64,000 nt of DNA from Acidisoma cellulosilyticum (GCF_020621385.1 NZ_JAESVA010000003.1:698359-762358); one strand, 5' to 3'; positions 9,485 through 19,173 are shown, numbered from the stretch's first letter. The notes: a model not told the origin generated them from the sequence alone. Numbers and translations: made by a program.

Positions 9485-10804
9485 ATGCCAGATACTGCCA
9501 TCACCTCCCCGGCCGCCGATTACAAGGTCCGTGATTTCAGCCTCGCCGATTGGGGCCGCAAGGAAATCTCGATGGCCGAGGATGAAATGCCCGGCCTGAT
9601 GGCCCTGCGCGCGGAATATGGGGCGAGCAAGCCGCTCGCCGGTGCCCGCATCGCCGGCTGTCTGCACATGACCATTCAGACCGCCGTTCTCATCGAGACG
9701 CTGGTGGTTCTGGGTGCGACCGTGCGCTGGTCCTCCTGCAACATCTTCTCGACCCAGGACCATGCCGCCGCCGGCGTCGCCGCCGCCGGCATTCCGGTCT
9801 TCGCCTGGAAGGGCATGAACGAGGAAGAGTTCTGGTGGTGCATCGAGCAGACGGTGCGCGGCCCGGACGGCTGGACGCCGAACATGATCCTGGATGATGG
9901 CGGCGATCTCACGGTGCTGATGCACGACAAATACCCTGAAATGCTGGCCGATGTGCGTGGCATTTCCGAGGAAACGACGACGGGCGTGCATCGCCTCTGG
10001 GAAATGGCCAAGGCCGGCAAGCTGCTGGTCCCCGCCATCAACGTGAACGACAGCGTCACCAAGTCGAAATTCGACAACCTCTATGGCTGCCGTGAAAGCC
10101 TGGTCGACGCCATCCGCCGGGGCACGGACGTGATGATGGCCGGCAAGGTCGCGGTCGTCGCCGGCTTCGGCGATGTCGGCAAGGGTTCTTCCGCGTCGCT
10201 CCGCAACGGCGGTTGCCGCGTGCTGGTGACGGAAGCCGATCCCATCTGCGCCCTGCAGGCGGCGATGGAAGGCTATGAGGTCGTGACCATGGAAGACGCC
10301 GCCCCGCGCGGTGATATTTTCGTGACCGCGACCGGCAATGTCGACGTCATCACGATCGAGCATATGCGGGCGATGAAGCACCGCGCCATCGTCTGCAATA
10401 TCGGCCATTTCGACTCTGAGATTCAGATCGACGCGCTGCGCAATCTGCAATGGGACAATGTGAAGCCGCAGGTCGATGAGGTCATCTTCCCGGACGGCAA
10501 GCGCCTGATCCTGCTCAGCGAAGGCCGTCTCGTGAACCTCGGCAATGCCACGGGTCACCCGAGCTTCGTGATGTCCGCGTCCTTCACCAACCAGGTCCTG
10601 GCGCAGCTGGAACTGTGGATGGCGAAGCCGGGCCAGTATGAGAAGCAGGTCTATACCCTGCCGAAGGTGCTGGACGAGAAGGTTGCTGCCCTGCATCTGG
10701 CCAAGGTCGGCGCCGCGCTGACCAAGCTGAGCCAGAAGCAGGCCGACTACATCGGTGCCGGCAGCGTCAACGGCCCCTTCAAGCACGACCTCTATCGCTA
10801 CTAA
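9485..10804 (+). CDS. ahcY: S-adenosylhomocysteine hydrolase
   Basis: Splits S-adenosylhomocysteine to adenosine and homocysteine in the methyl cycle, in the cytoplasm. The ATG at 9485 gives 439 residues beginning [17 protein letters not shown], which fits the family; the frame stays open further upstream but that extension has no family support. Seen: the substrate-binding segment [27 protein letters not shown], the NAD-binding loop [16 protein letters not shown] (about residues 222-237), and the C-terminal [10 protein letters not shown] with the NAD-contacting K and Y. The 174-bp upstream gap was checked for SAH and SAM riboswitch hallmarks and none was recognised. A palindromic hairpin follows the stop. 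Confidence 0.97.
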   Translation: MPDTAITSPAADYKVRDFSLADWGRKEISMAEDEMPGLMALRAEYGASKPLAGARIAGCLHMTIQTAVLIETLVVLGATVRWSSCNIFSTQDHAAAGVAAAGIPVFAWKGMNEEEFWWCIEQTVRGPDGWTPNMILDDGGDLTVLMHDKYPEMLADVRGISEETTTGVHRLWEMAKAGKLLVPAINVNDSVTKSKFDNLYGCRESLVDAIRRGTDVMMAGKVAVVAGFGDVGKGSSASLRNGGCRVLVTEADPICALQAAMEGYEVVTMEDAAPRGDIFVTATGNVDVITIEHMRAMKHRAIVCNIGHFDSEIQIDALRNLQWDNVKPQVDEVIFPDGKRLILLSEGRLVNLGNATGHPSFVMSASFTNQVLAQLELWMAKPGQYEKQVYTLPKVLDEKVAALHLAKVGAALTKLSQKQADYIGAGSVNGPFKHDLYRY

Positions 10805-10818
10805 GACCGACTGACGAC

Positions 10819-11247
10819 TTACTCTCGACCTCGCCCGCGCACCTGTTGCGCGGGCGAAGCCGCCTGGGCGCCTGGGCGGGTAGGTTGCCGGACTGCCCCA
10901 CCGGAAACATGAATTCCACCCGATGTGACGCGGATCTGGAAAGCAGCGAAGCCGCCGAGGCCGATTGCTAGAATCCAGCTGACGATGGCGATGGCCCAGA
11001 CCAAAAATCCTCGGTCGTTCGGCGCCAAAATCGCAAGCACCGTTGTCAGGGCGCAGGTCGCGCCGATCAGCACCGCGATAGTCAGCATGCCGAGAAAATC
11101 GAAAAGCCGATTTGTGTGATTGATTTTGGCGACGGATACCGCATCGCCCCAGAAATTCTGCGGGCCGCCATAAATGACCAGCAATGGTTCAACATGGGGG
11201 GTCGAGGCACCGGGACTGTTGTCGTCATCGTCTGGCATCCCGGTCAC
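10819..11247 (-). CDS. Small membrane protein of unknown function; C-terminus encoded by a palindromic repeat
   Basis: Not a recognised family. The 142 residues show an acidic N-terminus (PDDDDNSP), a first hydrophobic segment LFDFLGMLTIAVLIGATCAL, a second GFLVWAIAIVSWILAIGLGG, then a Gly/Pro/Arg-rich tail. This suggests two membrane spans. The last roughly 20 codons (PAQQVRGRGRE and the residues before it) lie inside palindromic repeat copy 3, so the natural stop was probably replaced when the repeat arrived. It converges on ahcY with 14 nt between stops. The start could be 11247 or the next methionine at 11238. Confidence 0.6.
   Translation of the reverse strand: MTGMPDDDDNSPGASTPHVEPLLVIYGGPQNFWGDAVSVAKINHTNRLFDFLGMLTIAVLIGATCALTTVLAILAPNDRGFLVWAIAIVSWILAIGLGGFAAFQIRVTSGGIHVSGGAVRQPTRPGAQAASPAQQVRGRGRE
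10832..10895. repeat. Dispersed palindromic element, copy 3 (hairpin after ahcY)
   Basis: A perfect 10-bp stem, CGCCCGCGCA (10832-10841), 5-nt loop CCTGT, TGCGCGGGCG (10847-10856), followed by a degraded right part ending in GGGCGGGTAGGTTGCCGG. It sits 28 nt after the ahcY stop and inside the 3' end of the convergent membrane-protein gene, so it could terminate transcription from both sides. Confidence 0.7.
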
Positions 11248-11484
11248 AAATCAAAACTCTGGCCGCGTCGGCTGAATCGCGGTCCAGTTTCTGGCCTTGA
11301 TGGCGTGACAACACTTGGTTGAGACGCGCCGGGCGAAATTCCCCAATCGAGAGGACTGTCGTTATCGACGGTCGGCTCCGTCGAGCCTGGGGATTGGCCC
11401 CAGTCGCTTTCCGCGCCGGACATAACGGGACAGCCTCGTCATTTCGTATTCAGTATGACCGAGAATACCGAGGCCGCGCAAACG

Positions 11485-11718
11485 TTAAACGTTAACGCTT
11501 CCCACAGCCGCCAGTTCGGTCATCACCACTCTTTGGAGTTCACCGTTGGGCAAACGAAGGCAGAGTTCATGTCCCTGCTGGAGCTGACCGACGAGAAAGC
11601 TTGTCAGCGAGAGGGCAATGCTCACGGCATGTGCGTTGCTGCGGGCGTCCAAAGCCTGCCGCAGATTGTCGGTATTGGCGACATCGCGATCGGTGAGCGA
11701 CATGGTCACTTTGGGCAT
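11485..11718 (-). CDS. Ribbon-helix-helix-like small protein, possible solo antitoxin or regulator
   Basis: A 77-residue protein starting MPKVTMSLTDRDVANTDNL. The short N-terminal strand followed by two helices (RDVANTDNLRQALDAR and HAVSIALSLTSFLVGQL) resembles the ribbon-helix-helix fold of CopG/Arc-type antitoxins, with a short C-terminal extension. A good ribosome site (GCAGGAG) lies just before the ATG. No toxin gene is adjacent. A nearly perfect inverted repeat at 11768-11792, 50 bp upstream of the start, would suit autoregulation. The family is inferred from residue pattern only. Confidence 0.6.
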   Translation of the reverse strand: MPKVTMSLTDRDVANTDNLRQALDARSNAHAVSIALSLTSFLVGQLQQGHELCLRLPNGELQRVVMTELAAVGSVNV

Positions 11719-11767
11719 GGACGGCTCCTGCTGATCAGCAGCGCTATCTGAATACCGATCGATGGCA

Positions 11768-11792
11768 AAATGCCATACTTTTTATGGTATTT
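11768..11792. promoter_or_regulatory. Inverted repeat upstream of the RHH-like gene (candidate operator)
   Basis: AAATGCCATA (11768-11777), CTTTT, TATGGTATTT (11783-11792): arms match at 9 of 10 positions. It lies in the AT-rich gap upstream of the leftward RHH-like gene and downstream of nothing else that starts here, so it is the best candidate for its operator. Confidence 0.5.
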
Positions 11793-11855
11793 CGCTGGCA
11801 ACAGCCGTCCCCGTGCTTGTCACGCGGATGACGAAAGATAATCAGACAGAAAAGT

Positions 11856-12425
11856 TCAAAGCCCCAGCAGCTGGGCCGTCTCATGCAGCGGCAGGCCGAC
11901 CACGCCGGAATAGCTGCCCGCGATATAGCGGATGAACCGCGCGGCCTTGCCTTGAATGGCATAGCCGCCGGCTTTGCCGCGCCATTCCCCGCTTGCGATA
12001 TAGGCGTCGATGTCAGGCTTGGAGAGGCGAGCGAAGATCACCACCGTCTCGACCAGCTTCTCCCGCAGCTTCCCGTCCTCGGCGAGAACGACCGCCGTCA
12101 GAACCCGATGCCGCCGGCCGGAGAGAAAACCCAGGCATTGCCTTGCCTGCTCTTCCGTTTCCGCTTTGGGCAGGATGCGGCGACCGACCGAAACCACGGT
12201 ATCGGCAGCCAGGATCAGATTGTCGGGCAGAGATCCGGCAACGGCGAGGGCCTTGGCCTGCGCGATGCGCTTGGCATAGACGCGCGGCAACTCGCCCCGA
12301 ACCGGTGTCTCATCGACATCGGGGGTGCGAATAAGATCAGGCGTCAGACCAAGCTGGGCAAGGAGTTCAAGGCGGCGGGGACTGGCAGAGGCCAGAACCA
12401 GGCCGCGATTAGCCGAGGTTCTTAT
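11856..12425 (-). CDS. maf: Maf-like nucleotide pyrophosphatase (no ordinary start codon)
   Basis: Maf proteins hydrolyse non-standard or canonical nucleoside triphosphates to the monophosphate. The first standard start in frame (12290) would give [16 protein letters not shown] as N-terminus and lose the catalytic [15 protein letters not shown] segment, which is clearly encoded upstream in the same frame. No ATG, GTG or TTG lies between that segment and the end of infA. The best-placed codon is ATA at 12425-12423, giving 189 residues, the usual family length. CTG codons lie further in. Other motifs: [17 protein letters not shown], and the C-terminal [13 protein letters not shown]...YSGVVGLPL. 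It abuts the infA stop, so it is probably translated by coupling. Confidence 0.85.
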   Translation of the reverse strand: MRTSANRGLVLASASPRRLELLAQLGLTPDLIRTPDVDETPVRGELPRVYAKRIAQAKALAVAGSLPDNLILAADTVVSVGRRILPKAETEEQARQCLGFLSGRRHRVLTAVVLAEDGKLREKLVETVVIFARLSKPDIDAYIASGEWRGKAGGYAIQGKAARFIRYIAGSYSGVVGLPLHETAQLLGL

Positions 12426-12643
12426 TACTTGAACCGGAAGGTGATGCGACCCTTGGTGAGGTCGTAAGGCGTCATTTCAACATTGACGCGATCGCCGGCG
12501 AGCACGCGGATACGGTTCTTACGCATCTTGCCGCTGGTATGAGCCAGAATCACGTGGTCATTGTCGAGTTTCACGCGGAACATGGCGTTGGGCAGAAGCT
12601 CCGCAACCATACCGCTGAACTCGATCATGTCCTCTTTTGACAT
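12425..12643 (-). CDS. infA: Translation initiation factor IF-1
   Basis: IF-1 binds the ribosomal A site during initiation. The 72 residues cover the whole S1/OB-fold protein: [44 protein letters not shown] and [20 protein letters not shown]. The length is exactly that of bacterial IF-1. infA followed by maf is a common alphaproteobacterial order, and the stop touches the maf start region. A 158-bp gap separates it from the allophanate hydrolase gene upstream. Confidence 0.98.
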   Translation of the reverse strand: MSKEDMIEFSGMVAELLPNAMFRVKLDNDHVILAHTSGKMRKNRIRVLAGDRVNVEMTPYDLTKGRITFRFK

Positions 12644-12768
12644 AGATCGGTAATATTCCTCTTATTGTCGTCGGTACTGCCGTAAATGGCGCGCTGCCTC
12701 GTCCCGGTCAAGCTTTCAGTCAGTTTGACAGGACTTGGCGCTGGCAGGGCTGTCACTCGGCCTTTGCA

Positions 12769-12796
12769 GGACGCCCGGTCAGGGACGCCCGGTCAG
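12769..12796. repeat. Two tandem copies of a 14-bp unit after the allophanate hydrolase gene
   Basis: GGACGCCCGGTCAG occurs twice in direct succession (12769-12782 and 12783-12796), immediately downstream of the leftward allophanate hydrolase stop. Function unknown; possibly slippage. Confidence 0.75.
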
Positions 12797-12801
12797 GGCT
12801 G

Positions 12802-14616
12802 CTATGTCGCGAGCGATTGCAGATAGGCGGGCCAGTGGCCGAAGGCACTGACATCGGCGGCGCCGTCGGTCAGAACGCCGCCTTCGCAGATGAAGCCGAG
12901 CGACGACTGCCCTTCCGCCAGACGCACCGTGCCGAGTCCGAGGGGCGGCGTGATGGTCGCCAGGAAGGCAGCGAGCGACGCGCTGGGCAAGGACCAGATT
13001 TCACCCTCGATCACCTGCCCCGCGTCGCCGATATCGATCAGACCGGGGCGCAGAATCCGGCCCGGGATCGCCACCATGCGGTAGCGATCGGCGGTGCGGC
13101 AGGTCCGCTGAAACTTGCCCCCGAACCCGCGTAGCTGGGGGTTGAGCGGCTGGCCGGTCAGATGCGCGCCGAAGACCGCGATCTCGATCTCCGGCTGGCT
13201 GATGACGGCCGGAACAGCGGTCGTCTCCGGCTGCGGAAAGCCGGTGGCACCCATGGTCCCGCACATGGCCCGGTGCAGGCTGTGCGCCACGGCAGCGAGC
13301 TTCGCGTCATGCCAGGCTGGGCCGATCAGCGTCACGCCGGCCGGAAACCCGTTCGGCTTGAAGCCGCTGGGCACCGCGATCGCCGAGAGGTCGAGCAGGT
13401 TGGTGAAGTTGGTGTAATAGCCGAGGTCGGTATTGCGGGCGACGGGGGCTGCCTCCAGATCGGCGAGGCTGAAAGCCGTGCCGGTGGTCGGCACGAGAAG
13501 AAAGTCCGCCGTCTGCCACAGCGGTGCGATGACCTGCCGCAACTCCTGCAACCGGTATTGCGCCTGGAAAATCTCGACCGCCGTGGGCTTCAGCCCGACT
13601 TCGACGATCTGCCGTGTGACCGGGTGCAGCACATCGGGTTCCACTGCCAGCAGCGGGCCGACGGCGGCCGTGCGCTCGGCCGTCCAGGGACCGTAGAGAA
13701 GGTTAGCCGTCTCCACCCAAGGCGCGAAATCGATCTCCATGCGCGTCCCGCCAAGGGCTTCCGCACGGGCGACGGCTTCGGCGAAGAGCGCTCGGGCCGC
13801 TTCGTCACCGAAAAATTCCAGCTCGGCCTGATGCGGCACGGCGAAGGTGAAGGTGCCGGGGGCGGCCCGCAGCGTCGCGGAGAAGCCGGCTGGCGCCGCC
13901 ACCGAATAGGCGTCAGTCGCGTCGAACCCGCCCGCCACATCCAGCACCGCCAGCGCGTCCGGCACCGTCAGCGCGAAGATGGAGACGCAGTCGATCGACC
14001 GGCAGGCCGGCACCATGCCGCTATTGCTGATCAGTCCTCGCGTGGGTTTTACCCCGACGAGATTGTTGAAGGCCGCCGGCACCCGGCCGGACCCGGCCGT
14101 ATCGGTGCCGAGCGCGAAGCTCACCAGCCCGCCGGCGACGGAAACGGCGGAGCCCGAGCTTGATCCGCCCGGCACCATTTTGGGGTCGAAGCTATTGCGG
14201 GGAATGCCGTAGGGCGAGCGGACACCGACCAGCCCGGTCGCGAACTGGTCCAGATTGGTCTTGCCGATGACGATGGCGCCGGCCGCAACCAGCTTGGCGA
14301 CGACCGTCGCCGAGGCCGAGGGATGATATTCGAAGGCCGGGCAGGCGGCGGTCGTGGGCTGGCCCGCGACGTCGATATTGTCCTTGACCGAGAAGGGGAT
14401 GCCGTAAAGCGGCAGCTTTGCGATCTCGTCCGCGCGCGCGGTCAGCGCCTCGGCCTCGGCCATCAGCACCTTGTCGGCGGGCCGGGAAATCCAAATCGCG
14501 GGATCGTCGATGGCAGCGATGCGCCGCAGAACTTCGGCCATAACCTGCGCAGGCGTCAGGCTGCCGCTCAGATAAGCGGCACGCAGGCTGGCGATATCGA
14601 AGGAAAATTCAGACAT
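12802..14616 (-). CDS. atzF: Allophanate hydrolase (AtzF type)
   Basis: Splits allophanate to ammonia and CO2 in urea, biuret or cyanuric acid breakdown. The 604 residues from the ATG at 14616 form an N-terminal amidase-signature domain (lysine in YGIPFSVKDNIDVAG, signature VPGGSSSGSAVSVAGGLVSF, nucleophile region GTDTAGSGRVPAAFNNLVG) and the allophanate hydrolase C-terminal domain (AVFGAHLTGQPLNPQLRG, then IEGEIWSLPSASLAAFL). No urea carboxylase or cyanurate gene is near. It lies between infC and infA on the same strand. A longer start at 14655 is possible; the inverted repeat at 14621-14644 would then be coding. Confidence 0.9.
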   Translation of the reverse strand: MSEFSFDIASLRAAYLSGSLTPAQVMAEVLRRIAAIDDPAIWISRPADKVLMAEAEALTARADEIAKLPLYGIPFSVKDNIDVAGQPTTAACPAFEYHPSASATVVAKLVAAGAIVIGKTNLDQFATGLVGVRSPYGIPRNSFDPKMVPGGSSSGSAVSVAGGLVSFALGTDTAGSGRVPAAFNNLVGVKPTRGLISNSGMVPACRSIDCVSIFALTVPDALAVLDVAGGFDATDAYSVAAPAGFSATLRAAPGTFTFAVPHQAELEFFGDEAARALFAEAVARAEALGGTRMEIDFAPWVETANLLYGPWTAERTAAVGPLLAVEPDVLHPVTRQIVEVGLKPTAVEIFQAQYRLQELRQVIAPLWQTADFLLVPTTGTAFSLADLEAAPVARNTDLGYYTNFTNLLDLSAIAVPSGFKPNGFPAGVTLIGPAWHDAKLAAVAHSLHRAMCGTMGATGFPQPETTAVPAVISQPEIEIAVFGAHLTGQPLNPQLRGFGGKFQRTCRTADRYRMVAIPGRILRPGLIDIGDAGQVIEGEIWSLPSASLAAFLATITPPLGLGTVRLAEGQSSLGFICEGGVLTDGAADVSAFGHWPAYLQSLAT

Positions 14617-14620
14617 AGTC

Positions 14621-14644
14621 GACCCCGATCGGATAATCGGGGTC
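14621..14644. promoter_or_regulatory. Perfect 9-bp inverted repeat just upstream of atzF
   Basis: GACCCCGAT (14621-14629), CGGATA, ATCGGGGTC (14636-14644). It lies 4 nt from the ATG at 14616 and covers the place of the ribosome site, so it could be a repressor operator or an RNA hairpin that hides the start. If the ATG at 14655 is used instead, it is coding sequence. Confidence 0.5.
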
Positions 14645-14651
14645 GATCCAT

Positions 14652-14697
14652 TCAAGATCAGGGCCAGACGTCAAGATCAAGATCACCATCAAGATCT
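14652..14697. repeat. Four TCAAGATC motifs upstream of atzF
   Basis: TCAAGATC occurs at 14652, 14671, 14677 and 14689, between the infC stop and the atzF start. The clustering suggests repeated binding half-sites for a regulator, but chance or slippage is possible. Confidence 0.4.
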
Positions 14698-14732
14698 GGC
14701 CGGGCCTGAAATCAGTCGGATGCTGGCCGCGC

Positions 14733-15272
14733 TCAGCGCGGGGTCAGCACCATGACCATCTGACGGTTTTCCATCTTTGGCATCTGCTCGACCTTGCTTT
14801 CCTCGTCCATATCCCCGCGGATACGTTCGAGTACGCGCACGCCGATATCCTGATGCGCCATTTCACGACCACGGAACCGAAGGGTGACCTTCACCTTGTC
14901 GCCCTCCCCGATGAAGGACTTCATGGCGCGAAGCTTCACCTGGTAGTCGTTCTCGTCGATATTCGGCCGAACCTTGACCTCTTTGATCTCGACGACCTTC
15001 TGGCGCTTCTTGGCTTCGTTCTTCTTCTTTTGTTGTTCGTATTTGAACTTGCCGAAATCCAGGATCTTCACGACCGGCGGTTCAGCGTTCGGGCTGATTT
15101 CCAGCAGGTCGAGACCAACCTGAAACGCGCGCTGCATGGCATCGCGGGCGCTCATCACGCCGATCATCTCGCCGTCCTGGTCGATAAGGCGGACCTGAGC
15201 CGAGCGGATTTCTTCGTTCACACGCGGGCCGTCGTTGCGCGGCGGTGTGGGCGCTTGGGGTGGCCTAGGGAT
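14733..15272 (-). CDS. infC: Translation initiation factor IF-3, probable ATC start
   Basis: IF-3 keeps ribosomal subunits apart and proofreads start codons. Seen: N-terminal domain [20 protein letters not shown] and linker, then [18 protein letters not shown] and the C-terminal domain ending [13 protein letters not shown] at 15353 would give a long unlikely N-terminal extension. Codon ATC at 15272-15270 lies 4 nt after AGGAGAG and gives 179 residues starting [20 protein letters not shown], the usual family form. IF-3 genes are known for rare AUU/AUC starts that let IF-3 repress its own synthesis, so this start is favoured. It follows thrS on the same strand; rpmI and rplT do not follow. Confidence 0.93.
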   Translation of the reverse strand: MPRPPQAPTPPRNDGPRVNEEIRSAQVRLIDQDGEMIGVMSARDAMQRAFQVGLDLLEISPNAEPPVVKILDFGKFKYEQQKKKNEAKKRQKVVEIKEVKVRPNIDENDYQVKLRAMKSFIGEGDKVKVTLRFRGREMAHQDIGVRVLERIRGDMDEESKVEQMPKMENRQMVMVLTPR

Positions 15273-15383
15273 GGAGCTCTCCTGTCGATGTGTAGGACGT
15301 GTCGGCAATGTTGATAGGGTGGAACGGATAGCGCTCCGCACGGCGGGATGCAATCACATCCACCCAGACGCGGCATATATCAA

Positions 15384-15420
15384 TGATCACGGCGCCTCTT
15401 CGCAAGAGGCGCCGTGATCA
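15384..15420 (-). terminator. Strong hairpin between thrS and infC
   Basis: A perfect 17-bp stem (arms 15384-15400 and 15404-15420, outer bases TGATCACGGCGCC) with a 3-nt CGC loop. On the minus strand it lies about 30 nt after the thrS stop and over 100 nt before infC. The sequence after it (TTGATATATG) has only a weak T-run, so it may be a terminator, attenuator or RNA-stability hairpin. Confidence 0.65.
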
Positions 15421-15450
15421 AGCCAGCTTTGTCCAGATCTGGGTCGGGGG

Positions 15451-17397
15451 TTATGCGGCCTTAGGCGCGACGGTGCGCAGGTCCGGCGGCAGAGCCTCGG
15501 TACCCAGCAGGTCGACCGCCTCCATCAGGCCCATTACCGCCTGTTTGTCGTCACCCAGGCGGCGCAGGCTGACCTGTTCCAGCTCCGCCTCGCGGCGGCC
15601 GACGACGGCGATCACCGGCACATGCGCCAGGCTATGCTCGCGCACCTTGGCGTTGATCTTCTCATTGCGCAGGTCGGTCTGCACCGACAATCCGCGCGCC
15701 CGCAGCAGGGCGGCGACTTCCTCGGCATAGTCATTGGCGTCCGAGACGATCGGCGCGACCACAACCTGCACCGGCGCCAGCCAAAGCGGGAAGCGGCCGG
15801 CATATTGCTCGATCAGGATACCCAGGAAGCGTTCGAAACTGCCCAGGATGGCCCGGTGCAGCATGACAGGGCGGTGTTTCGCGCCGTCTTCGCCGATGAA
15901 TTCGGCGTCCAGACGTTCCGGCAGGATATAGTCCACCTGCAGGGTGCCGCATTGCCAGTCCCGGCCGATGGCGTCGCGCAGCACGAATTCCAGCTTGGGG
16001 CCATAGAAGGCGCCTTCGCCGGGATTGTCCTCATAGGCGATGCCAGCCTCGCGGCAGGCTTCGTGCAGCGCCTTCTCGGCCCGGTCCCACTGGTCGTCGC
16101 TGCCGGCGCGCGAGTCCGGCCGGTCCGAGAATTTCACGCGGAATTCCTCGAAGCCGAGGTCGCGGTAGATCGAGGACAGCAGCGTCACGAAGCGCACTGT
16201 CTCCGACCCGATCTGGTCTTCCGTGCAGAAAATATGCGCATCGTCCTGAGTGAAGGCGCGCACGCGCATGATGCCGTGCAGCGCGCCCGAGGGCTCGTAG
16301 CGGTGGCAGGCGCCGAACTCCGCCATGCGCATCGGCAGCTCGCGGTAAGACCGCAGGCCCTGGTTGAAGATCTGCACATGGCAGGGGCAATTCATCGGCT
16401 TCAGCGCCAGCGTGACGTCGGGCTCTTCATCCACCGTCGCCACGAACATGTTCTGGCGATACTTCTCCCAATGGCCCGACCGCTCCCACAGGACACGATC
16501 GACCAACTGCGGCGTCTTCACCTCGGCATAGCCGTTCGCGTCCAGGCGGCGGCGCATATAGTCTTCCAGCGTCCGATACAGGCGCCAGCCCTTGGAATGC
16601 CAGAAGACGGAGCCCTGGGCCTCGGATTGCATATGGAAAAGGTCCATGGCGCGGCCGATGCGGCGATGGTCCCGACGCTCCGCCTCTTCCAGCATCTTCA
16701 GATAGGCGTCGAGCTCTTTCTGGTCGCGCCAGGCGGTGCCGTAGATACGGCTGAGCATGGCGTTGCGATGATCGCCGCGCCAATAGGCACCGGCCACCTT
16801 GGTCAGCTTGAAGGCGGTGCCGACATCGCCGGTGCCGCGCATATGCGGGCCTCGGCAAAGGTCGATCCAGTCGCCCTGCTTGTAGAAGGTGATGGTCTCC
16901 GTCACCGGCAGGTCCTGGATCAGCTCGGCCTTGTAGCGCTCGCCCTTCTCCCGGAAGAAGGCGATGGCGTCGTCCCGGTCCCAAACTTCGCGGGTAAAGG
17001 GCGCGTTGGCGGCAATGATTTCCTTCATCTTCGCTTCGATCTTGGGCAGATCTTCCAGCGTGAAGGGCTCGTTGCGGGCGAAATCGTAATAGAAGCCGTT
17101 TTCGATGGACGGGCCGATCGTCACCTGCGTGCCGGGATAAAGCGCCTGCACGGCCTCGGCCAGGACATGCGCCGTATCGTGGCGGATCATCTCCAGCGCT
17201 TCGGGGTCGCGGCGGGTGATGAAGGCGAGGTTCACATCGGAATCGATTTCGCGCGCCAGATCCAGGATCTTGCCGTCGACGCGCATGGCAAGCGCCGCGC
17301 GGGCCAGACCGGGTCCGATATCAGCCGCCACCGTAGTGCCGGTGACGGGACCCGCGAAGTGTCGCACGGAGCCGTCAGGCAGGGTGATGGCGGGCAT
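15451..17397 (-). CDS. thrS: Threonine-tRNA ligase
   Basis: Charges tRNA-Thr with threonine. The ATG at 17397 gives 648 residues starting [14 protein letters not shown] (TGS domain); an open extension upstream of that is not family-like. Domains in order: TGS (1-65), editing domain with [17 protein letters not shown], class II core with the zinc cysteine in [14 protein letters not shown], motif 2 region [15 protein letters not shown], motif 3 near [14 protein letters not shown], and the anticodon-binding domain ([18 protein letters not shown]). It is followed by infC, the classic order. The threonine-regulated leader seen in enterobacteria was not recognised. Confidence 0.98.
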   Translation of the reverse strand: MPAITLPDGSVRHFAGPVTGTTVAADIGPGLARAALAMRVDGKILDLAREIDSDVNLAFITRRDPEALEMIRHDTAHVLAEAVQALYPGTQVTIGPSIENGFYYDFARNEPFTLEDLPKIEAKMKEIIAANAPFTREVWDRDDAIAFFREKGERYKAELIQDLPVTETITFYKQGDWIDLCRGPHMRGTGDVGTAFKLTKVAGAYWRGDHRNAMLSRIYGTAWRDQKELDAYLKMLEEAERRDHRRIGRAMDLFHMQSEAQGSVFWHSKGWRLYRTLEDYMRRRLDANGYAEVKTPQLVDRVLWERSGHWEKYRQNMFVATVDEEPDVTLALKPMNCPCHVQIFNQGLRSYRELPMRMAEFGACHRYEPSGALHGIMRVRAFTQDDAHIFCTEDQIGSETVRFVTLLSSIYRDLGFEEFRVKFSDRPDSRAGSDDQWDRAEKALHEACREAGIAYEDNPGEGAFYGPKLEFVLRDAIGRDWQCGTLQVDYILPERLDAEFIGEDGAKHRPVMLHRAILGSFERFLGILIEQYAGRFPLWLAPVQVVVAPIVSDANDYAEEVAALLRARGLSVQTDLRNEKINAKVREHSLAHVPVIAVVGRREAELEQVSLRRLGDDKQAVMGLMEAVDLLGTEALPPDLRTVAPKAA

Positions 17398-17479
17398 GGC
17401 AAATCTTCCGGTTAAAGGCCGCGAGTGATAGGGGCGCTTATCTAGGGTGCGAGCCAAGCGGCCGGCAACCCTCAGACGC

Positions 17480-18628
17480 TCAGTCCTGCTGCGTGCTGAC
17501 CTCGGCCAGGGGGCCCAGGGCCGCGTCGATGCCAAAGGGACCGGGCAGGCTGCCCTTCGGGAACAGCCGGTTCACATGGCCCATCTTGCGGCCGGCGCGG
17601 GCTTCCGCCTTGCCGTAATGATGCGGGATGAGGCCGTCGGCCGCGACGATCCGGGGCCAAAGCGCCATGTCGTCCGGCCCGATGAGGTTTTTCATCACGG
17701 CGTCCGAATGACGCCTCGCTTCCGGCAGAGGCAGGCCCGCGACGGCGCGGATATGCAGCGCGAACTGGCTGGCCGGGCAGGCGTCCATCGTCCAATGGCC
17801 GGAATTATGCGGCCGTGGTGCTATCTCATTCACCCGCAGGCTGCCGTCACGGTCGACGAACATCTCGACCGCCAGCAATCCGACGAGGTCGAGCGCTTCC
17901 GCGACGCGCCGAGCCAATGCCTGGGCGCCGGCGGCCGCATCTTCGGTGATGCGGGCCGGGGCGAAGGTAAGATCGAGGATGCCGTTCTTGTGCTGGTTCT
18001 CGACCGTGTCGAAACTCGCCATTTGCCCATCGGCGCCGCGTGCCACGATGACGCTGACCTCGCAGGCGAAATTGACCAGGCCTTCCAGCACCAGCGGCTT
18101 CGGCTCCAGGTGATGGAACGCTGCCAACGCTTCCTCAGGCGTCGAGACGCGGGCTTGGCCGCGCCCGTCATAGCCGAGGCGGCTGGTCTTGAGGATCGCC
18201 GGCAGGCCGATGGCCGCGATGGCAGCCTCAAGGCTCGCCGCGTCCGTCACTTCAGCCCAAGGGGCGGTCGCGATGCCGGCCCCGTTCAGGAAGGTCTTCT
18301 CCTGCACCCGGTCCTGGCTGATGCCGAGGATCTTCGGAGACGGATGGACAGGCTTGAGGTCGGCGAGAAGAGAAAGCCCTTCGGCGCTGACATTCTCGAA
18401 CTCGAAGGTCACGACATCGACGGCAGCCGCGAAGGCGCGCAGGGCGGCCGGATCGTCATAGCCGCCAAGGGTGATCCCGGCGGAGACCTGCGCCGCCGGG
18501 CCGTCGGCCTCCTGCGTCAGGATATGCGCGCGATAGCCGAGGCGGGCAGCCGCCATGGCCAGCATGCGGCCGAGCTGGCCGCCACCGACGATGCCGATGG
18601 TGCTTCCGGGCCGCAAAGTCAAAGTCAC
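17480..18628 (-). CDS. purK: N5-carboxyaminoimidazole ribonucleotide synthase
   Basis: ATP-dependent carboxylation of AIR to N5-CAIR in purine synthesis; ATP-grasp enzyme of 382 residues. Seen: N-terminal [20 protein letters not shown] (residues 11-30), the ATP-grasp segment [31 protein letters not shown], and the metal site [25 protein letters not shown]. It starts inside the purE stop region (4-nt overlap), so the two are translationally coupled. The purK and thrS genes are on the same strand with about 80 nt between them. Confidence 0.97.
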   Translation of the reverse strand: MTLTLRPGSTIGIVGGGQLGRMLAMAAARLGYRAHILTQEADGPAAQVSAGITLGGYDDPAALRAFAAAVDVVTFEFENVSAEGLSLLADLKPVHPSPKILGISQDRVQEKTFLNGAGIATAPWAEVTDAASLEAAIAAIGLPAILKTSRLGYDGRGQARVSTPEEALAAFHHLEPKPLVLEGLVNFACEVSVIVARGADGQMASFDTVENQHKNGILDLTFAPARITEDAAAGAQALARRVAEALDLVGLLAVEMFVDRDGSLRVNEIAPRPHNSGHWTMDACPASQFALHIRAVAGLPLPEARRHSDAVMKNLIGPDDMALWPRIVAADGLIPHHYGKAEARAGRKMGHVNRLFPKGSLPGPFGIDAALGPLAEVSTQQD

Positions 18629-19164
18629 GCCGCCGGCTCCTCGACCGGTTCCAGGGCCACGGCCGCACTTTGCGCGGCACGCCAGGATTCCAATGCGTCC
18701 GCCAGATGCGGATCGGACAGAGAGAGGATGGCGGCGGCGGTCAGGGCCGCGTTGATGGCACCGGCGCGACCGATGGCGAAGGTGCTGACCGGCACGCCGC
18801 CCGGCATCTGGACGATGGAGAGCAGGCTATCCATGCCCTTCAGCGCATGGCTTTCCACCGGCACGCCGAGTACGGGCAGAATGGTCCAGGCGGCGCACAT
18901 GCCCGGCAGATGGGCCGCACCGCCGGCACCGGCGATAATGACCTTCAACCCGCGTCCGCGCGCGGTCTTGGCGTAGTCCGCCAGCCGGTCCGGGGTGCGA
19001 TGGGCCGAGACGATCCGCGTCTCGTAGGGAATGTGCAGCGCCGCCAGGGTCTCGGTCGTGTTGCGCATGGTCACCCAGTCGGACTGGCTACCCATGATCA
19101 CGCCGACCAAAGGCGGCAGCTTCTCAGCCTCGTGGCTGGGAAAAGCGGGGGTGTGGAGCGTCAT
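18625..19164 (-). CDS. purE: N5-carboxyaminoimidazole ribonucleotide mutase
   Basis: Converts N5-CAIR to CAIR, the step after PurK. 179 residues with the class I PurE core: [32 protein letters not shown] with the catalytic histidine, and [29 protein letters not shown]. The length is normal. It is coupled to purK by overlap, and the short YdcH-type gene lies 9 nt upstream, a row common in Rhodospirillales-like genomes. Confidence 0.97.
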   Translation of the reverse strand: MTLHTPAFPSHEAEKLPPLVGVIMGSQSDWVTMRNTTETLAALHIPYETRIVSAHRTPDRLADYAKTARGRGLKVIIAGAGGAAHLPGMCAAWTILPVLGVPVESHALKGMDSLLSIVQMPGGVPVSTFAIGRAGAINAALTAAAILSLSDPHLADALESWRAAQSAAVALEPVEEPAA

Positions 19165-19173
19165 GATGATCCG

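Noticed and set aside
17398..17535. N-terminal extension of ThrS
   Set aside because: The 46 added residues are arginine-rich shadow; the TGS domain starts at the ATG at 17397.
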